A DNA stretch of 64,000 bases from Ruegeria sp. HKCCD4315 (GCF_013112245.1 NZ_WVRN01000002.1:124001-188000); one strand, 5' to 3'; counted from the first letter of the stretch, positions 36,920 to 46,157 are shown. Notes: generated from the letters alone by a model not told the origin. Translations and numbers: made by a program.

Positions 36920-39373
36920 ATGCAGTCACATGCCGAAGTTGTTGTTGTAGGGGGCGGCTGTGTCGGAGCCTCGATTCTGTACGGCTTGACCGAGCATGGG
37001 TGCACCGAAGCCGTTATGTTGGAACGGACGACGTTGACCTCGGGGTCGACCTGGCATGCGGCGGGCCTTTTGGTGACTTTTGTACGCTCTCACAACGTGT
37101 CTAAGATGACGATGGAGACCATCCGCATCTATACCGAGGTCGAGGAAAAGATGGGCAGCTCGGTTGGGTTGCGCAAAGTCGGCCAGCTGCGCGTTGCTAA
37201 CACCGAAAAACGCTGGGACGAATTCCAGTCTTATATCTCGATTGCCGAAGCCGCCGGCGTGCCGTGCAAACTGCTGACCCCGGAACAAGTGGCCGAGGTT
37301 CACCCGCTGTTGAACCAGTCTGAACATATCCGGGGCGGTATCCTGCATACTGAAGACGGCTATGTGAACCCCGCTGACATTACCATGGCAATGGCAAAGC
37401 TGGCGCGTGATGCGGGAGCAAAGGTTTACCAGAACACCGAAGCGCAATCTTACGAAAAGCTGGAGAACGGGCTTTGGAAAGTGACCACCGACAAGGGTGA
37501 GATCACCTGTAAGCATCTGATCTTCGCCACCGGCAACTACGCGCGCGAAAACGCACGGCGGGTGGGGTTGGATCTGCCTTGTATTCCAATCGTACACCAA
37601 TACTGGACCACCGAGACCGTGCCGCTGCTGAAGGAACGTCGTGCACAGGGGCTGCCGGAATTCCCGATCCTGCGCGACGAGGATTACGGCGCATATCTGC
37701 GCGAGGATGTGGGCGGGATTCAGTTCGGTCCTTATGAATTCACCAAGGACCTCAAACTGTTTGCCGAGGATCGCGTGCCGCCTGATTTCGGAGCCGATCT
37801 GCTGCCTGAGGATTTCGATGCGGTGGAAACCCAATGGGAGCGCGCCATTGAGCGTGTGCCGACCCTGGGCGAGGTTGGTATCAAGGCCAACACACGCGGG
37901 CCGTTTCAGATGACCCCGGACGAATTGCCGTTGGCGGGCCCCGCGCCGGGGCATGACAATCTGTGGCTGGCCGAAGGTATGCCGGGCGGTATTCTGTGGG
38001 GCGGCACAGTCGGCAACCGCCTGGCGAAATGGATCGTGAACGGTGATCCGGGTATGGACATGTCCGAACTCGACCCACGCCGTTTTTCCGACTACGCTTC
38101 GAAGCGCTGGACGATGGACAAGGTGCGCGAAACCTGGGGCACCCACATGGACGCGCATATTCCGGGAGAGGACTTCCCGGACGCGCGCCCGATGAAAACC
38201 ATGGGGTCTTATGATCTGCTAACCGCACATGGCGCAGTCTGGACCAGCTTCAACGGATACGAGTTCCCCCGGTGGTTTGCCAAATCCCCCGCGGAGGCGA
38301 TCCCCGAACACAGCTTCCGCCGCACCGACCACATGGAACTGGTACAGGCCGAGGTCCGCACGACCCGCGAAGAGGCCGGGTTCATCGAAATGTCGCCGAT
38401 GACCAAGTTCACCGTGCGCGGCCCCGGTGCCGCAAAATGGCTGGACAGCCTGATGGCCAACAAATTGCCGAAGATTGGCCGCATGACCCTGTCGCTGATG
38501 TTGAACGACAAGGGCGGAATGGATGCGGAATACACCATCGTTCGATATGCCGAGGATGATTTCTATCTGATTTCGACCCCGAACTGGCGCGCATACAACT
38601 GGGATCAGTTGCAGCGCTTGCTGCCCAAGGACGGCTCGGTCGTGTTGGAGGATATCTCGGAACAGCTGGGCGTGATTGCTTTGGCCGGTCCGAAAGCTCG
38701 TGAGATTCTGCAACCGCTGACCGACAACGACCTGTCGAACGAAGCTTTCCCGTGGCTGTCGGCGCAGATGGGTGAGGTAGGGTATGCCAAGGGCGTTCAT
38801 CTGTTGCGCGTCTCGTATACCGGCGAGCTGGGATGGGAGCTGCACCATCCGGTTGGATATAACCGCCACCTGGTCGATCTGCTTCTCAAGGCTGGGGTGA
38901 AGCCCTTTGGCCTGGAAGCCTTGGAGTCGATGCGGCTTGAGAAATCCTATCGCGCGATCAACCGCGAGATTTGCAAGGACATGACACCTTACGAAGCTGA
39001 TCTGGGTCGCTTTGTGGCCATGACTGAAAAGGTCAATGGCGAGGTGGTCGAGCGGGAGTTCATTGGAAAGGCTGCGCTGCAAAAGCAAAAGGCAGAGGGT
39101 GGTTACAACACGCTGGTGACTCTGAAACTGCCGTTCTGCGATACCTCGGTGATGTTTGACGAAGGTGTGTACGCCGATGGAAAGTTGATCGGGCGCGTCA
39201 CCTCGGGTGGATTTTCCTACTACTGCAACCACGACATCGCGATGGCCCTGGTGCCACAGGACATGACCGCACCAGGCACGAAAATGCAGGTGATGGTTCA
39301 CAATGAAATGCGCGATGCCGAGGTGATCGACGTTTGCGCTGTTGACCCAACCAGCGCGCGCGCCCGGGCCTGA
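36920..39373 (+). CDS. Dimethylglycine/sarcosine-dehydrogenase-family flavoprotein demethylase (second copy)
   Basis: FAD and folate enzyme of 817 residues. The N-terminal FAD domain has EVVVVGGGCVGASILYGL (about 6-23) and STWHAAGLL, containing the covalent-flavin His of the family. The C-terminal half is a GcvT-like aminomethyltransferase domain (for example TVRGPGAAKWLDSLMANKLP and VSYTGELGWELH). GGAGAGGAG sits just upstream of ATG 36920; 13 further codons upstream are in frame but lack a good site. It is first in an operon with an MttB homologue (14-base gap), an Ldh2-family reductase and a DadA-like enzyme. It is clearly diverged from the first copy at 29165, so not a recent duplicate. 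Substrate: an N-methylated amine or imino acid. Confidence 0.9.
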   Translation: MQSHAEVVVVGGGCVGASILYGLTEHGCTEAVMLERTTLTSGSTWHAAGLLVTFVRSHNVSKMTMETIRIYTEVEEKMGSSVGLRKVGQLRVANTEKRWDEFQSYISIAEAAGVPCKLLTPEQVAEVHPLLNQSEHIRGGILHTEDGYVNPADITMAMAKLARDAGAKVYQNTEAQSYEKLENGLWKVTTDKGEITCKHLIFATGNYARENARRVGLDLPCIPIVHQYWTTETVPLLKERRAQGLPEFPILRDEDYGAYLREDVGGIQFGPYEFTKDLKLFAEDRVPPDFGADLLPEDFDAVETQWERAIERVPTLGEVGIKANTRGPFQMTPDELPLAGPAPGHDNLWLAEGMPGGILWGGTVGNRLAKWIVNGDPGMDMSELDPRRFSDYASKRWTMDKVRETWGTHMDAHIPGEDFPDARPMKTMGSYDLLTAHGAVWTSFNGYEFPRWFAKSPAEAIPEHSFRRTDHMELVQAEVRTTREEAGFIEMSPMTKFTVRGPGAAKWLDSLMANKLPKIGRMTLSLMLNDKGGMDAEYTIVRYAEDDFYLISTPNWRAYNWDQLQRLLPKDGSVVLEDISEQLGVIALAGPKAREILQPLTDNDLSNEAFPWLSAQMGEVGYAKGVHLLRVSYTGELGWELHHPVGYNRHLVDLLLKAGVKPFGLEALESMRLEKSYRAINREICKDMTPYEADLGRFVAMTEKVNGEVVEREFIGKAALQKQKAEGGYNTLVTLKLPFCDTSVMFDEGVYADGKLIGRVTSGGFSYYCNHDIAMALVPQDMTAPGTKMQVMVHNEMRDAEVIDVCAVDPTSARARA

Positions 39374-39387
39374 GAAGGAGAGCTGAC

Positions 39388-40908
39388 ATGGCACAAGCAC
39401 GAGGACGGTCCAGCCGTGGCGGTGGGCGCGCGGCACGCGTTCAGGCCCGCACAAACCCACCCCCGGTCTACCTGCCGACCCTGAACCGTAAGGTCGGACC
39501 CATTGACCTGCTGGGTCCTGAGGGGGTCGAGCGTATCCACAATGCTGCGATGACCATTCTGGAAACCACCGGCATTGAATTCCGCGATCCGGTGGCGTTG
39601 GCTGACTGGAAGAAATACGGCGCGGACGTGCAGGGCGAACGCGTTCGTATCGGTCGCGACATGCTGATGGATCTGATTTCGTCGGTGCCGTCGGAATGGG
39701 CTTATGCGGCACGCAACCCAGAGCGGTCTTTGCGTGTGGGTAACGAGCACTCGGTCTTCGCGAACGCCTATGGCGCACCCTTTGTCTATGACCTTGACGG
39801 CGTGCGTCGCCCCTCACAGCTGGAGGATGCGCAGAACTTCTTCAAGATGAGCCAGATGAGCCAGTCGATGATGGTTCCGGGCATATTGCCGGTGGAACCG
39901 CAGGATGTTCCGGTTCCGCAGCGCCATCTTGAGCTTGTCCACGCGGCGCTGACGCTGACCGACAAGCCGATCAAGGGTTCGGTATTGTCAGAACAGGCGG
40001 CGCGTGACTCGGTGGATATGACCCGGATCGTGTTCGGAGAAGAGTTTGTAGATAATAACGTAGTCATGGCTGCGCTGCTGAACTGCAACACGCCGCTGGT
40101 CTGGGATGAGACCATGCTGGAAAGCCTGCGCGTCTATGCAGCGGCCAACCAGCCATGCCTGTTGTCGCCCTTTGTTTTGGCAGGCGCTTCGACCCCGGCC
40201 AGCCCGCAAGGCGGCGTGGCGCTGTTGATTGCGGAATCCTTGGCGGGAATGGCCTATAGCCAGATCATCCGACGCGGCGCGCCGATGGTTCTGGGTGTGG
40301 CAATCATGGGCGTGTCTATGAAAACCGGCGCGCCGATGATGGGGTCGCCTGAGCCGGGATTGATGAACCTGTTGGTGGGTCAGATGGCGCGGTTCTATCA
40401 GGTGCCGTGGCGGACCTGCACAATGTGGACCGGGTCAAAATCGCCCGACATGCAGGCCGGTTTTGACACGGCCAACACGATGTGGCCCGTGCTGCTTGGC
40501 GGGGCAAATTACATTGTGCACTCGGCCGGTTTTCTGGAAGGAGCGCTGGGGGTCAGCTACTCGAAATGGGTGCAGGACACGTTGCAGCTTGAGAATTTCC
40601 ATCGCTTCTTCAGCGGACTTCAGGACGAAGATCTGGACCCGTTGCTGGATGACATCGCCCGCATCGGCCCCGGAGGGCATTTCCTGGGTACAGACCACAC
40701 GCGCGAAAACCCGATGCATATGAACCACTTGCAAAACAACGATAGTTTTGAACAGTGGGAGGCAGAAGGATCGAAAACGGCTGAGGTTGTTGGCAATGAA
40801 GCCGCGCGGCGTATGCTGGACAACTATGTGCAGCCTCCGATGCCTGACGATCAACGCGGTGCGCTGGACGAGTTTGTTGCCAAAAAGCGCCGGGAATACA
40901 GCAGTTAA
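39388..40908 (+). CDS. MttB-superfamily (trimethylamine methyltransferase-like) protein, non-pyrrolysine, second copy
   Basis: MttB homologue of 506 residues without any in-frame amber codon. Landmarks: GPEGVERIHNAAMTILETTGIEF, ANAYGAPFVYDLDGVRRPS, AGASTPASPQGGVALLIAESL and HSAGFLEGALGVSYSKWVQD. The N-terminal 20 residues are Arg/Gly/Ala-rich (RGRSSRGGGRAARVQAR), like the first copy. AGGAGA precedes the ATG. It is directly downstream of the DMGDH-like gene, so both should act on successive methyl groups of the same compound. The corrinoid acceptor protein expected from characterised MttB-family systems is not in the window. Confidence 0.88.
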   Translation: MAQARGRSSRGGGRAARVQARTNPPPVYLPTLNRKVGPIDLLGPEGVERIHNAAMTILETTGIEFRDPVALADWKKYGADVQGERVRIGRDMLMDLISSVPSEWAYAARNPERSLRVGNEHSVFANAYGAPFVYDLDGVRRPSQLEDAQNFFKMSQMSQSMMVPGILPVEPQDVPVPQRHLELVHAALTLTDKPIKGSVLSEQAARDSVDMTRIVFGEEFVDNNVVMAALLNCNTPLVWDETMLESLRVYAAANQPCLLSPFVLAGASTPASPQGGVALLIAESLAGMAYSQIIRRGAPMVLGVAIMGVSMKTGAPMMGSPEPGLMNLLVGQMARFYQVPWRTCTMWTGSKSPDMQAGFDTANTMWPVLLGGANYIVHSAGFLEGALGVSYSKWVQDTLQLENFHRFFSGLQDEDLDPLLDDIARIGPGGHFLGTDHTRENPMHMNHLQNNDSFEQWEAEGSKTAEVVGNEAARRMLDNYVQPPMPDDQRGALDEFVAKKRREYSS

Positions 40909-40964
40909 CCCTGACGTGGGCGCTGGCGCGCCCCATTGCGCCCTACAAGGACAGGATCACCCAG

Positions 40965-41978
40965 ATGACGGAAATCTCGACGAAAACGCTCTCACTCGCA
41001 GAGGTTAGGGAACTGGCCAAATCGGTCCTTGTGGCTGCGGGCATGGATGCACATAGCAGTGCTGTTTTGGCGGAAATTGTCACCCGGTCCGAACGGGACG
41101 GTCCCCGCAGCCACGGGCTGCGCATGTTGCCGGTCTACGTGCAAAGCTTCACTTCGGGATATGCCAATCCGACGGCGTCGCCCCGGGTTGAGCGTATTGC
41201 CCCCGGCGTTTTACGCGGGGATGGTGACAACGGGTACTATCAACTTGCAGCCGGCATGGCGCGGGATGAACTGATTGCGATGGCGCGTGAAAACGGCATT
41301 GCCTCTTTCACCTGTGCCAATTGCCACCACCTTGCAGCGTTGCGTTTTGACACCGAACCACTGGCCGAGGCGGGGTTGGTGGCGCTGGGAGTTGTGAACT
41401 CATTGTCTATGGTGGTGCCGCAGGGCGGTGTGCGGCCGGTATTCGGAACGAACCCGATGTCTTTCGCCTGCCCGCGCGAGGGGGCCGAGCCGGTTGTCTG
41501 GGATCAGGCGTCATCGATGGTTGCGCTGATGGATATTCGTATGGCCGCGGCAGAGGGGCACGATCTTCCGCGCCCGGCGGGTTTGGCCCTGGATGGTCAG
41601 CCCACTGCCGATCCAAATGCCATTCTGGAATCCCGAAGCCTGCTGCCCTTTGGCGAGCACAAAGGGGCCGCGATTGCCTTTCTGATCGAAGTCTTAGGCG
41701 CGGCGTTGGCCGGTGGCACGCTATCGGTCGACAATACCGAGCGCGTAGAGCATGGCGCTTTGAACATCAAAGGCGGGGCCACACTGATCGCCATTGATCC
41801 TGCGCGCTTTGGAAACCCGGGTTTCAATGACTACGTCAAGCGTATCTGTGCGGAAATCGAAGGCAACGGCTCGGCCCGTGTTCCGGGTGACGGACGGTTG
41901 AAAAACCGCGCCACCGCTCAGGAACAGGGCGTAGTTGTTAGTACGGAGTTGTTGTCGCAACTGCATGATTTGCAATAG
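40965..41978 (+). CDS. Ldh2/malate-type NAD(P)H reductase, possibly pyrroline-2-carboxylate reductase
   Basis: Member of the malate/L-lactate dehydrogenase 2 family, 337 residues. The catalytic His region reads RDGPRSHGLRMLPVYVQ, the nucleotide region includes FTCANCHHLAALRF, and FGTNPMSFACP and LLPFGEHKGAAIAF are family signatures. Members include delta1-piperideine/delta1-pyrroline-2-carboxylate reductases, ureidoglycolate and sulfolactate dehydrogenases. The next gene encodes a D-amino-acid-dehydrogenase-like enzyme, and upstream lie amine demethylases. That context best fits reduction of delta1-pyrroline-2-carboxylate to proline, but this is inference. ATG 40965 has AAGGACAGGA upstream. 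Confidence 0.85.
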   Translation: MTEISTKTLSLAEVRELAKSVLVAAGMDAHSSAVLAEIVTRSERDGPRSHGLRMLPVYVQSFTSGYANPTASPRVERIAPGVLRGDGDNGYYQLAAGMARDELIAMARENGIASFTCANCHHLAALRFDTEPLAEAGLVALGVVNSLSMVVPQGGVRPVFGTNPMSFACPREGAEPVVWDQASSMVALMDIRMAAAEGHDLPRPAGLALDGQPTADPNAILESRSLLPFGEHKGAAIAFLIEVLGAALAGGTLSVDNTERVEHGALNIKGGATLIAIDPARFGNPGFNDYVKRICAEIEGNGSARVPGDGRLKNRATAQEQGVVVSTELLSQLHDLQ

Positions 41979-41989
41979 GAATGCTTCAG

Positions 41990-43231
41990 ATGGAAGAGGT
42001 CGCGGTTGTCGGCGGCGGCATTGTTGGCATTTCATGTGCGCTGGCGCTGCAGGCTGAGGGACATCAGGTTACGGTTTTTGAGCCCAACACCATCGGTGAG
42101 GGGGCAAGTTGGGCGTCATGCGGTTGTATTGCCGTAGGTGAAATTGTTCCGTTGTCGCAACCCGGAATGATGTTGAAAGTGCCCGGGTGGTTGCTGGACA
42201 GCGAAGCGCCCTTGTCGTTGCGTCCCAGTTCAGCGTTGAAGTTGTTGCCGTGGTTCACGCGGTTCACAGCGAACGCTCGCCCGTCAAAGATGCGCGCCAT
42301 CGCGGCGGATCTGGCGCGGCTGACATTCTTGGCCACGGCGGATTTCAAAGCCCAATTGGATGACATCGGCCACCCGGAATTGCTGATCGAGCGCCCGATA
42401 ATCAAGCTGTTTGACGATGACGTTGACAAGGCGACTATGGGCGCTGCCTTTGATCTTGCGCGCGAACTTGGATGCACTATTGACGAGATTTCGGGCCATG
42501 AAGCTCATGAACTCGACCCCGCCATAGCACCTGATTTCAAATATGCCGTGCTGTTGCGCGACTGGAGCTATGTGACGGATCCAAAACGTTTGGTTGAAGT
42601 TCTGCATCAAACGTTCCTAAAGCGGGGCGGCATCGTCAAACGGGCAGGGGCTGCAGGGTTCGACCGAGAAGGTCGACAGGTGCGCTCGGTCAGGCTGACC
42701 GATGGCACGGTGGCGCCAACAGGACGCGTTGTTTTGGCTGCTGGCGCCCGATCCAAGGTGCTGGCGCGAGATTTGGGTGTTCCGATCCGATTGGAAGGCG
42801 TGGCCGGATACTCAACGGCTCTGTCTGATCCGGGTCTGGAACTGAAGCACACGATTTTTTATCCTAAAGGAGGGTTCGGTGTTACGCCATACGACGGGGC
42901 CCTGGCTGTCGCCGGAACGATTGAGTTCGCAAGTTTGGATGCAGCGCCGAACTGGAACCGGGCGGATGTGCTTGTCCGGCGGGCGCATCGTGTCTTGCCC
43001 GGCTTAAAAACAGAAGAAGCTGAACGACGTATTGGGTATCGCCCCTTCACCCCTGACACGCGTCCGATCATTGGGCGCAGTGACCGTCTGGACAACGTTC
43101 ATTTCGCCACGGGTCATGGTCAGCTTGGGTTGACTTTAGCGGCCACCACGGCCCGATTGGTCGCGGCCGATATGGCCGGGCGGAGCCCTCATGTCGACAT
43201 AGGGGCCTTTTCACCAGACCGCTTTGCCTGA
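41990..43231 (+). CDS. D-amino-acid-dehydrogenase-like FAD oxidoreductase (DadA family)
   Basis: FAD-dependent DAO-fold enzyme of about 413 residues. The dinucleotide motif VAVVGGGIVGISCALALQAEG stands at the very N-terminus, followed by the DadA-like GEGASWASCG. C-terminal FAD contacts are in RIGYRPFTPDTRPIIG and HFATGHGQLGLTLA. ATG 41990 is preferred over 41981 because AGGA lies nine bases ahead of it and touches the earlier ATG. It is 11 bases downstream of the Ldh2-family gene. Such pairs occur in D-proline and hydroxyproline catabolism, where the dehydrogenase makes pyrroline carboxylate for the reductase. Substrate inferred only from context. Confidence 0.87.
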   Translation: MEEVAVVGGGIVGISCALALQAEGHQVTVFEPNTIGEGASWASCGCIAVGEIVPLSQPGMMLKVPGWLLDSEAPLSLRPSSALKLLPWFTRFTANARPSKMRAIAADLARLTFLATADFKAQLDDIGHPELLIERPIIKLFDDDVDKATMGAAFDLARELGCTIDEISGHEAHELDPAIAPDFKYAVLLRDWSYVTDPKRLVEVLHQTFLKRGGIVKRAGAAGFDREGRQVRSVRLTDGTVAPTGRVVLAAGARSKVLARDLGVPIRLEGVAGYSTALSDPGLELKHTIFYPKGGFGVTPYDGALAVAGTIEFASLDAAPNWNRADVLVRRAHRVLPGLKTEEAERRIGYRPFTPDTRPIIGRSDRLDNVHFATGHGQLGLTLAATTARLVAADMAGRSPHVDIGAFSPDRFA

Positions 43232-43284
43232 TGGTAACGCACAGGTCATTTGGCTGACTGGGGCGGGTGAAGTTCAACAGAGGT

Positions 43285-44280
43285 TTAGGCGAGCCGAGCG
43301 CCCTGCGTATCGAAGCGATAACTGCGATCCGGTGTGAAACCAATATGTATCTCTTGGCCGGTTGCGACCTCGTGTTGACCGAACAGGCGGGCTGTAACCT
43401 GATGACCTTGCATCATTGCGATCACGTTGGTGTCCCCTCCCAAATGTTCGACATGGGTTACTTGTGCGCTCAAAGGGCTTTCATCTGTCAGATAGAGGTC
43501 TTCGGGCCGGACCCCCATTGTGATGTCTGTGCTTTCTCCAACTAAGCTGGCGGGGAAGAAATTCATCGATGGTGCGCCAAGGAAACCGGCGACAAATTGA
43601 TTGGCAGGATTGTTGTACAACTCCATCGGGCTGCCAACCTGTTCCACACGCCCGTCGCGCAGTACGACGATCTTGTCCGCCAACGTCATCGCTTCGGTCT
43701 GGTCATGGGTGACATAGATCATCGAGGCATCGAGCTGCTGGTGCAAATTCGCGATCTCCAACCGCGTGTTCATACGCAAAGCCGCGTCCAGATTGGATAG
43801 AGGTTCGTCAAACAAAAACAATTTGGGTTCGCGAACAATCGCGCGACCGATAGCAACACGCTGACGCTGACCGCCGGACAGCTCAGACGGGTAGCGGTCG
43901 ATATAGGGTTCAAGGTTCAGCATCTTGCTGGCCTTGGCGACACGTTCCTCGATGACCTGCTTGCTTTGACCTTCCTGTTTCAGCGCCAGCGACATGTTCT
44001 TGCGCACGTTCAGATGAGGGTAAAGCGCGTAGCTCTGGAACACCATCGCGATACCGCGTTTTGAAGGCGGTGTGAGGTTCATCAGCTCGCCGCCAATGCG
44101 CACTTCGCCCGATGTAACATCTTCCAGACCTGCGATCACGCGCAATAAGGTGGACTTGCCACAGCCCGAGGGGCCGACGAAGACGACGAACTCGCCCTCT
44201 TCCACTTCGATGTTGATGTCTTTGAGCACCTCGACAGTGCCAAAGGACTTGTTCACGTTCGTAAGCGTCAGGGCGGTCAT
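43285..44280 (-). CDS. Sugar ABC transporter ATP-binding protein (UgpC/MalK type)
   Basis: ATPase of 331 residues. Walker A is GPSGCGKST (about 38-46), signature LSGGQRQR (about 135), Walker B LFLFDEP, switch His in YVTHDQTEAM, and a C-terminal TOBE-type domain with MGVRPEDLYL. It is last in the minus-strand operon that starts with murQ and overlaps the Gfo/Idh gene by four bases. It should drive import through the two permeases at 45308-47072. Close relative of SmoK in this window. Confidence 0.92.
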   Translation of the reverse strand: MTALTLTNVNKSFGTVEVLKDINIEVEEGEFVVFVGPSGCGKSTLLRVIAGLEDVTSGEVRIGGELMNLTPPSKRGIAMVFQSYALYPHLNVRKNMSLALKQEGQSKQVIEERVAKASKMLNLEPYIDRYPSELSGGQRQRVAIGRAIVREPKLFLFDEPLSNLDAALRMNTRLEIANLHQQLDASMIYVTHDQTEAMTLADKIVVLRDGRVEQVGSPMELYNNPANQFVAGFLGAPSMNFFPASLVGESTDITMGVRPEDLYLTDESPLSAQVTHVEHLGGDTNVIAMMQGHQVTARLFGQHEVATGQEIHIGFTPDRSYRFDTQGARLA

Positions 44281-45311
44281 GTGTGTGCCTCTTTCAGCGA
44301 AATGGGTTGGCCGGTACGGATGCTTTCGTCTGCTGCCAGACAGATGGCCAGCGATTGCACGGCGTCATTCATGTGGCGGGTTAGATCGATGTCGTCGGCA
44401 ATAGCGCGCAGCATAAAGGCCTGCTCTGCGTCGCAAAGCTCCTGATGGCCGGGTTCGTCGGGCATGTCGATCTGACTGTCCCCCTCGGGGCGGTGGACCA
44501 GAATGCCGCCGACCTTGGTGTGGCCGTCGATATCTGAGGATGCGCCCGTGTTGCCATCGGTGATCGAAACCGACCCGTTGGGCGAGACGATGTCTTTCAC
44601 GAAAAACGCGGTCTCAGACATCATCGGGCCCCAACCGGCCTCGTACCAACCGACCGAGCCGTCCTGGAAGATGACCTGAAACTGTCCGTAATTGTACATA
44701 TCTTCGGCGATCTCATCGCTCAGGCGCAGGCCCATGCCATGTACGCGCACCGGGTCCGAATCCGTGATTTGGCACATCACATCGACGTAATGCACGCCGC
44801 AATCGACGATGGGCGAGGTGGTTTGCATTAGCGCCTTATGCGTTTCCCACTCGGCCCCGCTGCTTTGCTGGTTGAGGTTCAGGCGAAACACATATGGCCC
44901 GCCAAGGTCACGCGCCTCGGAAATCAGGCGCATCCACGACGGGTGATGACGCAGGATATATCCAACGACCAGCTTGCGGTTGGTCTGGGTGGCCTTTTCG
45001 ACAACGCGTTTGGCATCGGCCACGGTGGTGGCCAGTGGTTTTTCAACGAAGACGTGCGCGCCCGCCTCCATCGCCGCGCAGGCATAATCTGCATGGCTGT
45101 CGGAATAGGTGGCGACAACGACCAAATCCGGATTTGTCTCGGCCAACGCCGAGTGGAAATCCGAATAGGCAGGATACTGGCCCAGCTCGGGGTGATCCAC
45201 ATGACCGGACCTGTTCACCAATCCCACGATTTGCGCGTCCGGATGGTGGTGATGGGCCAGCGCGTGGCTAAGGCCCATATTGCCAAGGCCAGCAATCAGA
45301 ACTCGGGTCAT
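44277..45311 (-). CDS. Gfo/Idh/MocA-family oxidoreductase
   Basis: NAD(P)-dependent sugar oxidoreductase, 344 residues. The Rossmann motif VLIAGLGNMGLSHALAHH opens the protein, and the family lysine motif EKPLATT is near residue 94, with a downstream HYVDVMCQ substrate region (GxHxxD-like). ATG 45311 overlaps the permease stop by four bases; the longer open frame upstream is not coding. It lies inside a sugar-transport operon, so it probably oxidises or epimerises the imported sugar or an amino-sugar derivative. Specificity in this family cannot be told from sequence. Confidence 0.9.
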   Translation of the reverse strand: MTRVLIAGLGNMGLSHALAHHHHPDAQIVGLVNRSGHVDHPELGQYPAYSDFHSALAETNPDLVVVATYSDSHADYACAAMEAGAHVFVEKPLATTVADAKRVVEKATQTNRKLVVGYILRHHPSWMRLISEARDLGGPYVFRLNLNQQSSGAEWETHKALMQTTSPIVDCGVHYVDVMCQITDSDPVRVHGMGLRLSDEIAEDMYNYGQFQVIFQDGSVGWYEAGWGPMMSETAFFVKDIVSPNGSVSITDGNTGASSDIDGHTKVGGILVHRPEGDSQIDMPDEPGHQELCDAEQAFMLRAIADDIDLTRHMNDAVQSLAICLAADESIRTGQPISLKEAHT

Positions 45312-46147
45312 TTGACAGCTCCTGAAGTGATGCCGCGGATCAGTTGGCGCGAGAAGATGACATAGAGCACCAGCACCGGCAGGATTGCCATCGACAGGGC
45401 CGACAGAACCGCATTCCAATCGGTGACGAATTGACCGATGAAGACCTGACTGCCCAGCGTCAGGGTTTTGGTCTCCTCCGCCGGGGCGAGGATCAGCGGG
45501 AACCACAGATCGTTCCAGATCGGGATCATGTTGAATACCGCGACCGTTGCCATGGCAGGGCGGACGAGCGGCAGGACAAGACGGAAGAAGATCGTATATT
45601 CCGACAACCCATCGACCCTGCCTGCATCCTTCAGGTCGTCGGACACCTGTCGCATGAACTCGGACAGGATAAACACCGCCAACGGTAATCCTTGTGCCGT
45701 GTAGACAAGGATCAAGGCCCAAAGCGTGTTCACAAGCCCGGTGGCCACCATCATCTCGAGGATCGCGACAGTACCGATACGGATTGGAATCATAATCCCA
45801 AGCGCCAGATAGAGACCCATCAGCAGGTTGCCCTTGAAGCGGTATTCACTGAGGGCAAAGGCCGCCATGGCACCAAAAAGCAGGATGAATGCCAGCGACA
45901 CCACCGTAACGATCATCGAATTCTGGAAATAGAGGAAGAAATCCCCTTGTTTCATCACCGTCTGGTAACCGATCAGCGAAAAGCTCTCAGCGTCGGGCAG
46001 GGCAAGCGGTTCGCGAAAGATGGCGCGGCGGGTTTTGAAGCTGTTGATGATGATGACGAAGACCGGGAACAGGGCGATCAGCGTGTAAAGGATCAGCGCC
46101 CCGTGCATGGCGGCGGTGTTCAGCGGGTTTTGGCGTGCTTTGTTCAT
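45308..46147 (-). CDS. Sugar ABC transporter permease (MalG type)
   Basis: CUT1-family permease of about 279 residues with six helices. The coupling loop is seen as DAGRVDGLSEYTIFFRLVLP, and the C-terminus ends in RQLIRGITSGAVK. The start is ATG 46147, with GTGAGGG about eight bases upstream; ATG 46153 two codons earlier is possible. The open frame upstream of this is out of register with the family and overlaps the partner permease gene. It pairs with the MalF-type permease at 46158. Confidence 0.9.
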   Translation of the reverse strand: MNKARQNPLNTAAMHGALILYTLIALFPVFVIIINSFKTRRAIFREPLALPDAESFSLIGYQTVMKQGDFFLYFQNSMIVTVVSLAFILLFGAMAAFALSEYRFKGNLLMGLYLALGIMIPIRIGTVAILEMMVATGLVNTLWALILVYTAQGLPLAVFILSEFMRQVSDDLKDAGRVDGLSEYTIFFRLVLPLVRPAMATVAVFNMIPIWNDLWFPLILAPAEETKTLTLGSQVFIGQFVTDWNAVLSALSMAILPVLVLYVIFSRQLIRGITSGAVK

Positions 46148-46157
46148 GGCCATGCCC

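Noticed and set aside
36926..38158. 410-codon minus-strand open frame
   Set aside because: Antisense to the FAD domain of the second demethylase; no recognisable protein features.
38219..39817. 532-codon open frame on the minus strand opposite the second demethylase and MttB genes
   Set aside because: It lies antisense to two strongly conserved genes, has Arg/His/Gln-rich shadow composition and no family motifs.
31791..40908. Pyrrolysine-containing trimethylamine methyltransferases
   Set aside because: Both MttB homologues are full length without in-frame amber codons, and no pylTSBCD genes are seen.
45312..45722. N-terminal extension of the Gfo/Idh gene
   Set aside because: It overlaps the permease gene entirely; the Rossmann motif begins right at ATG 45311.
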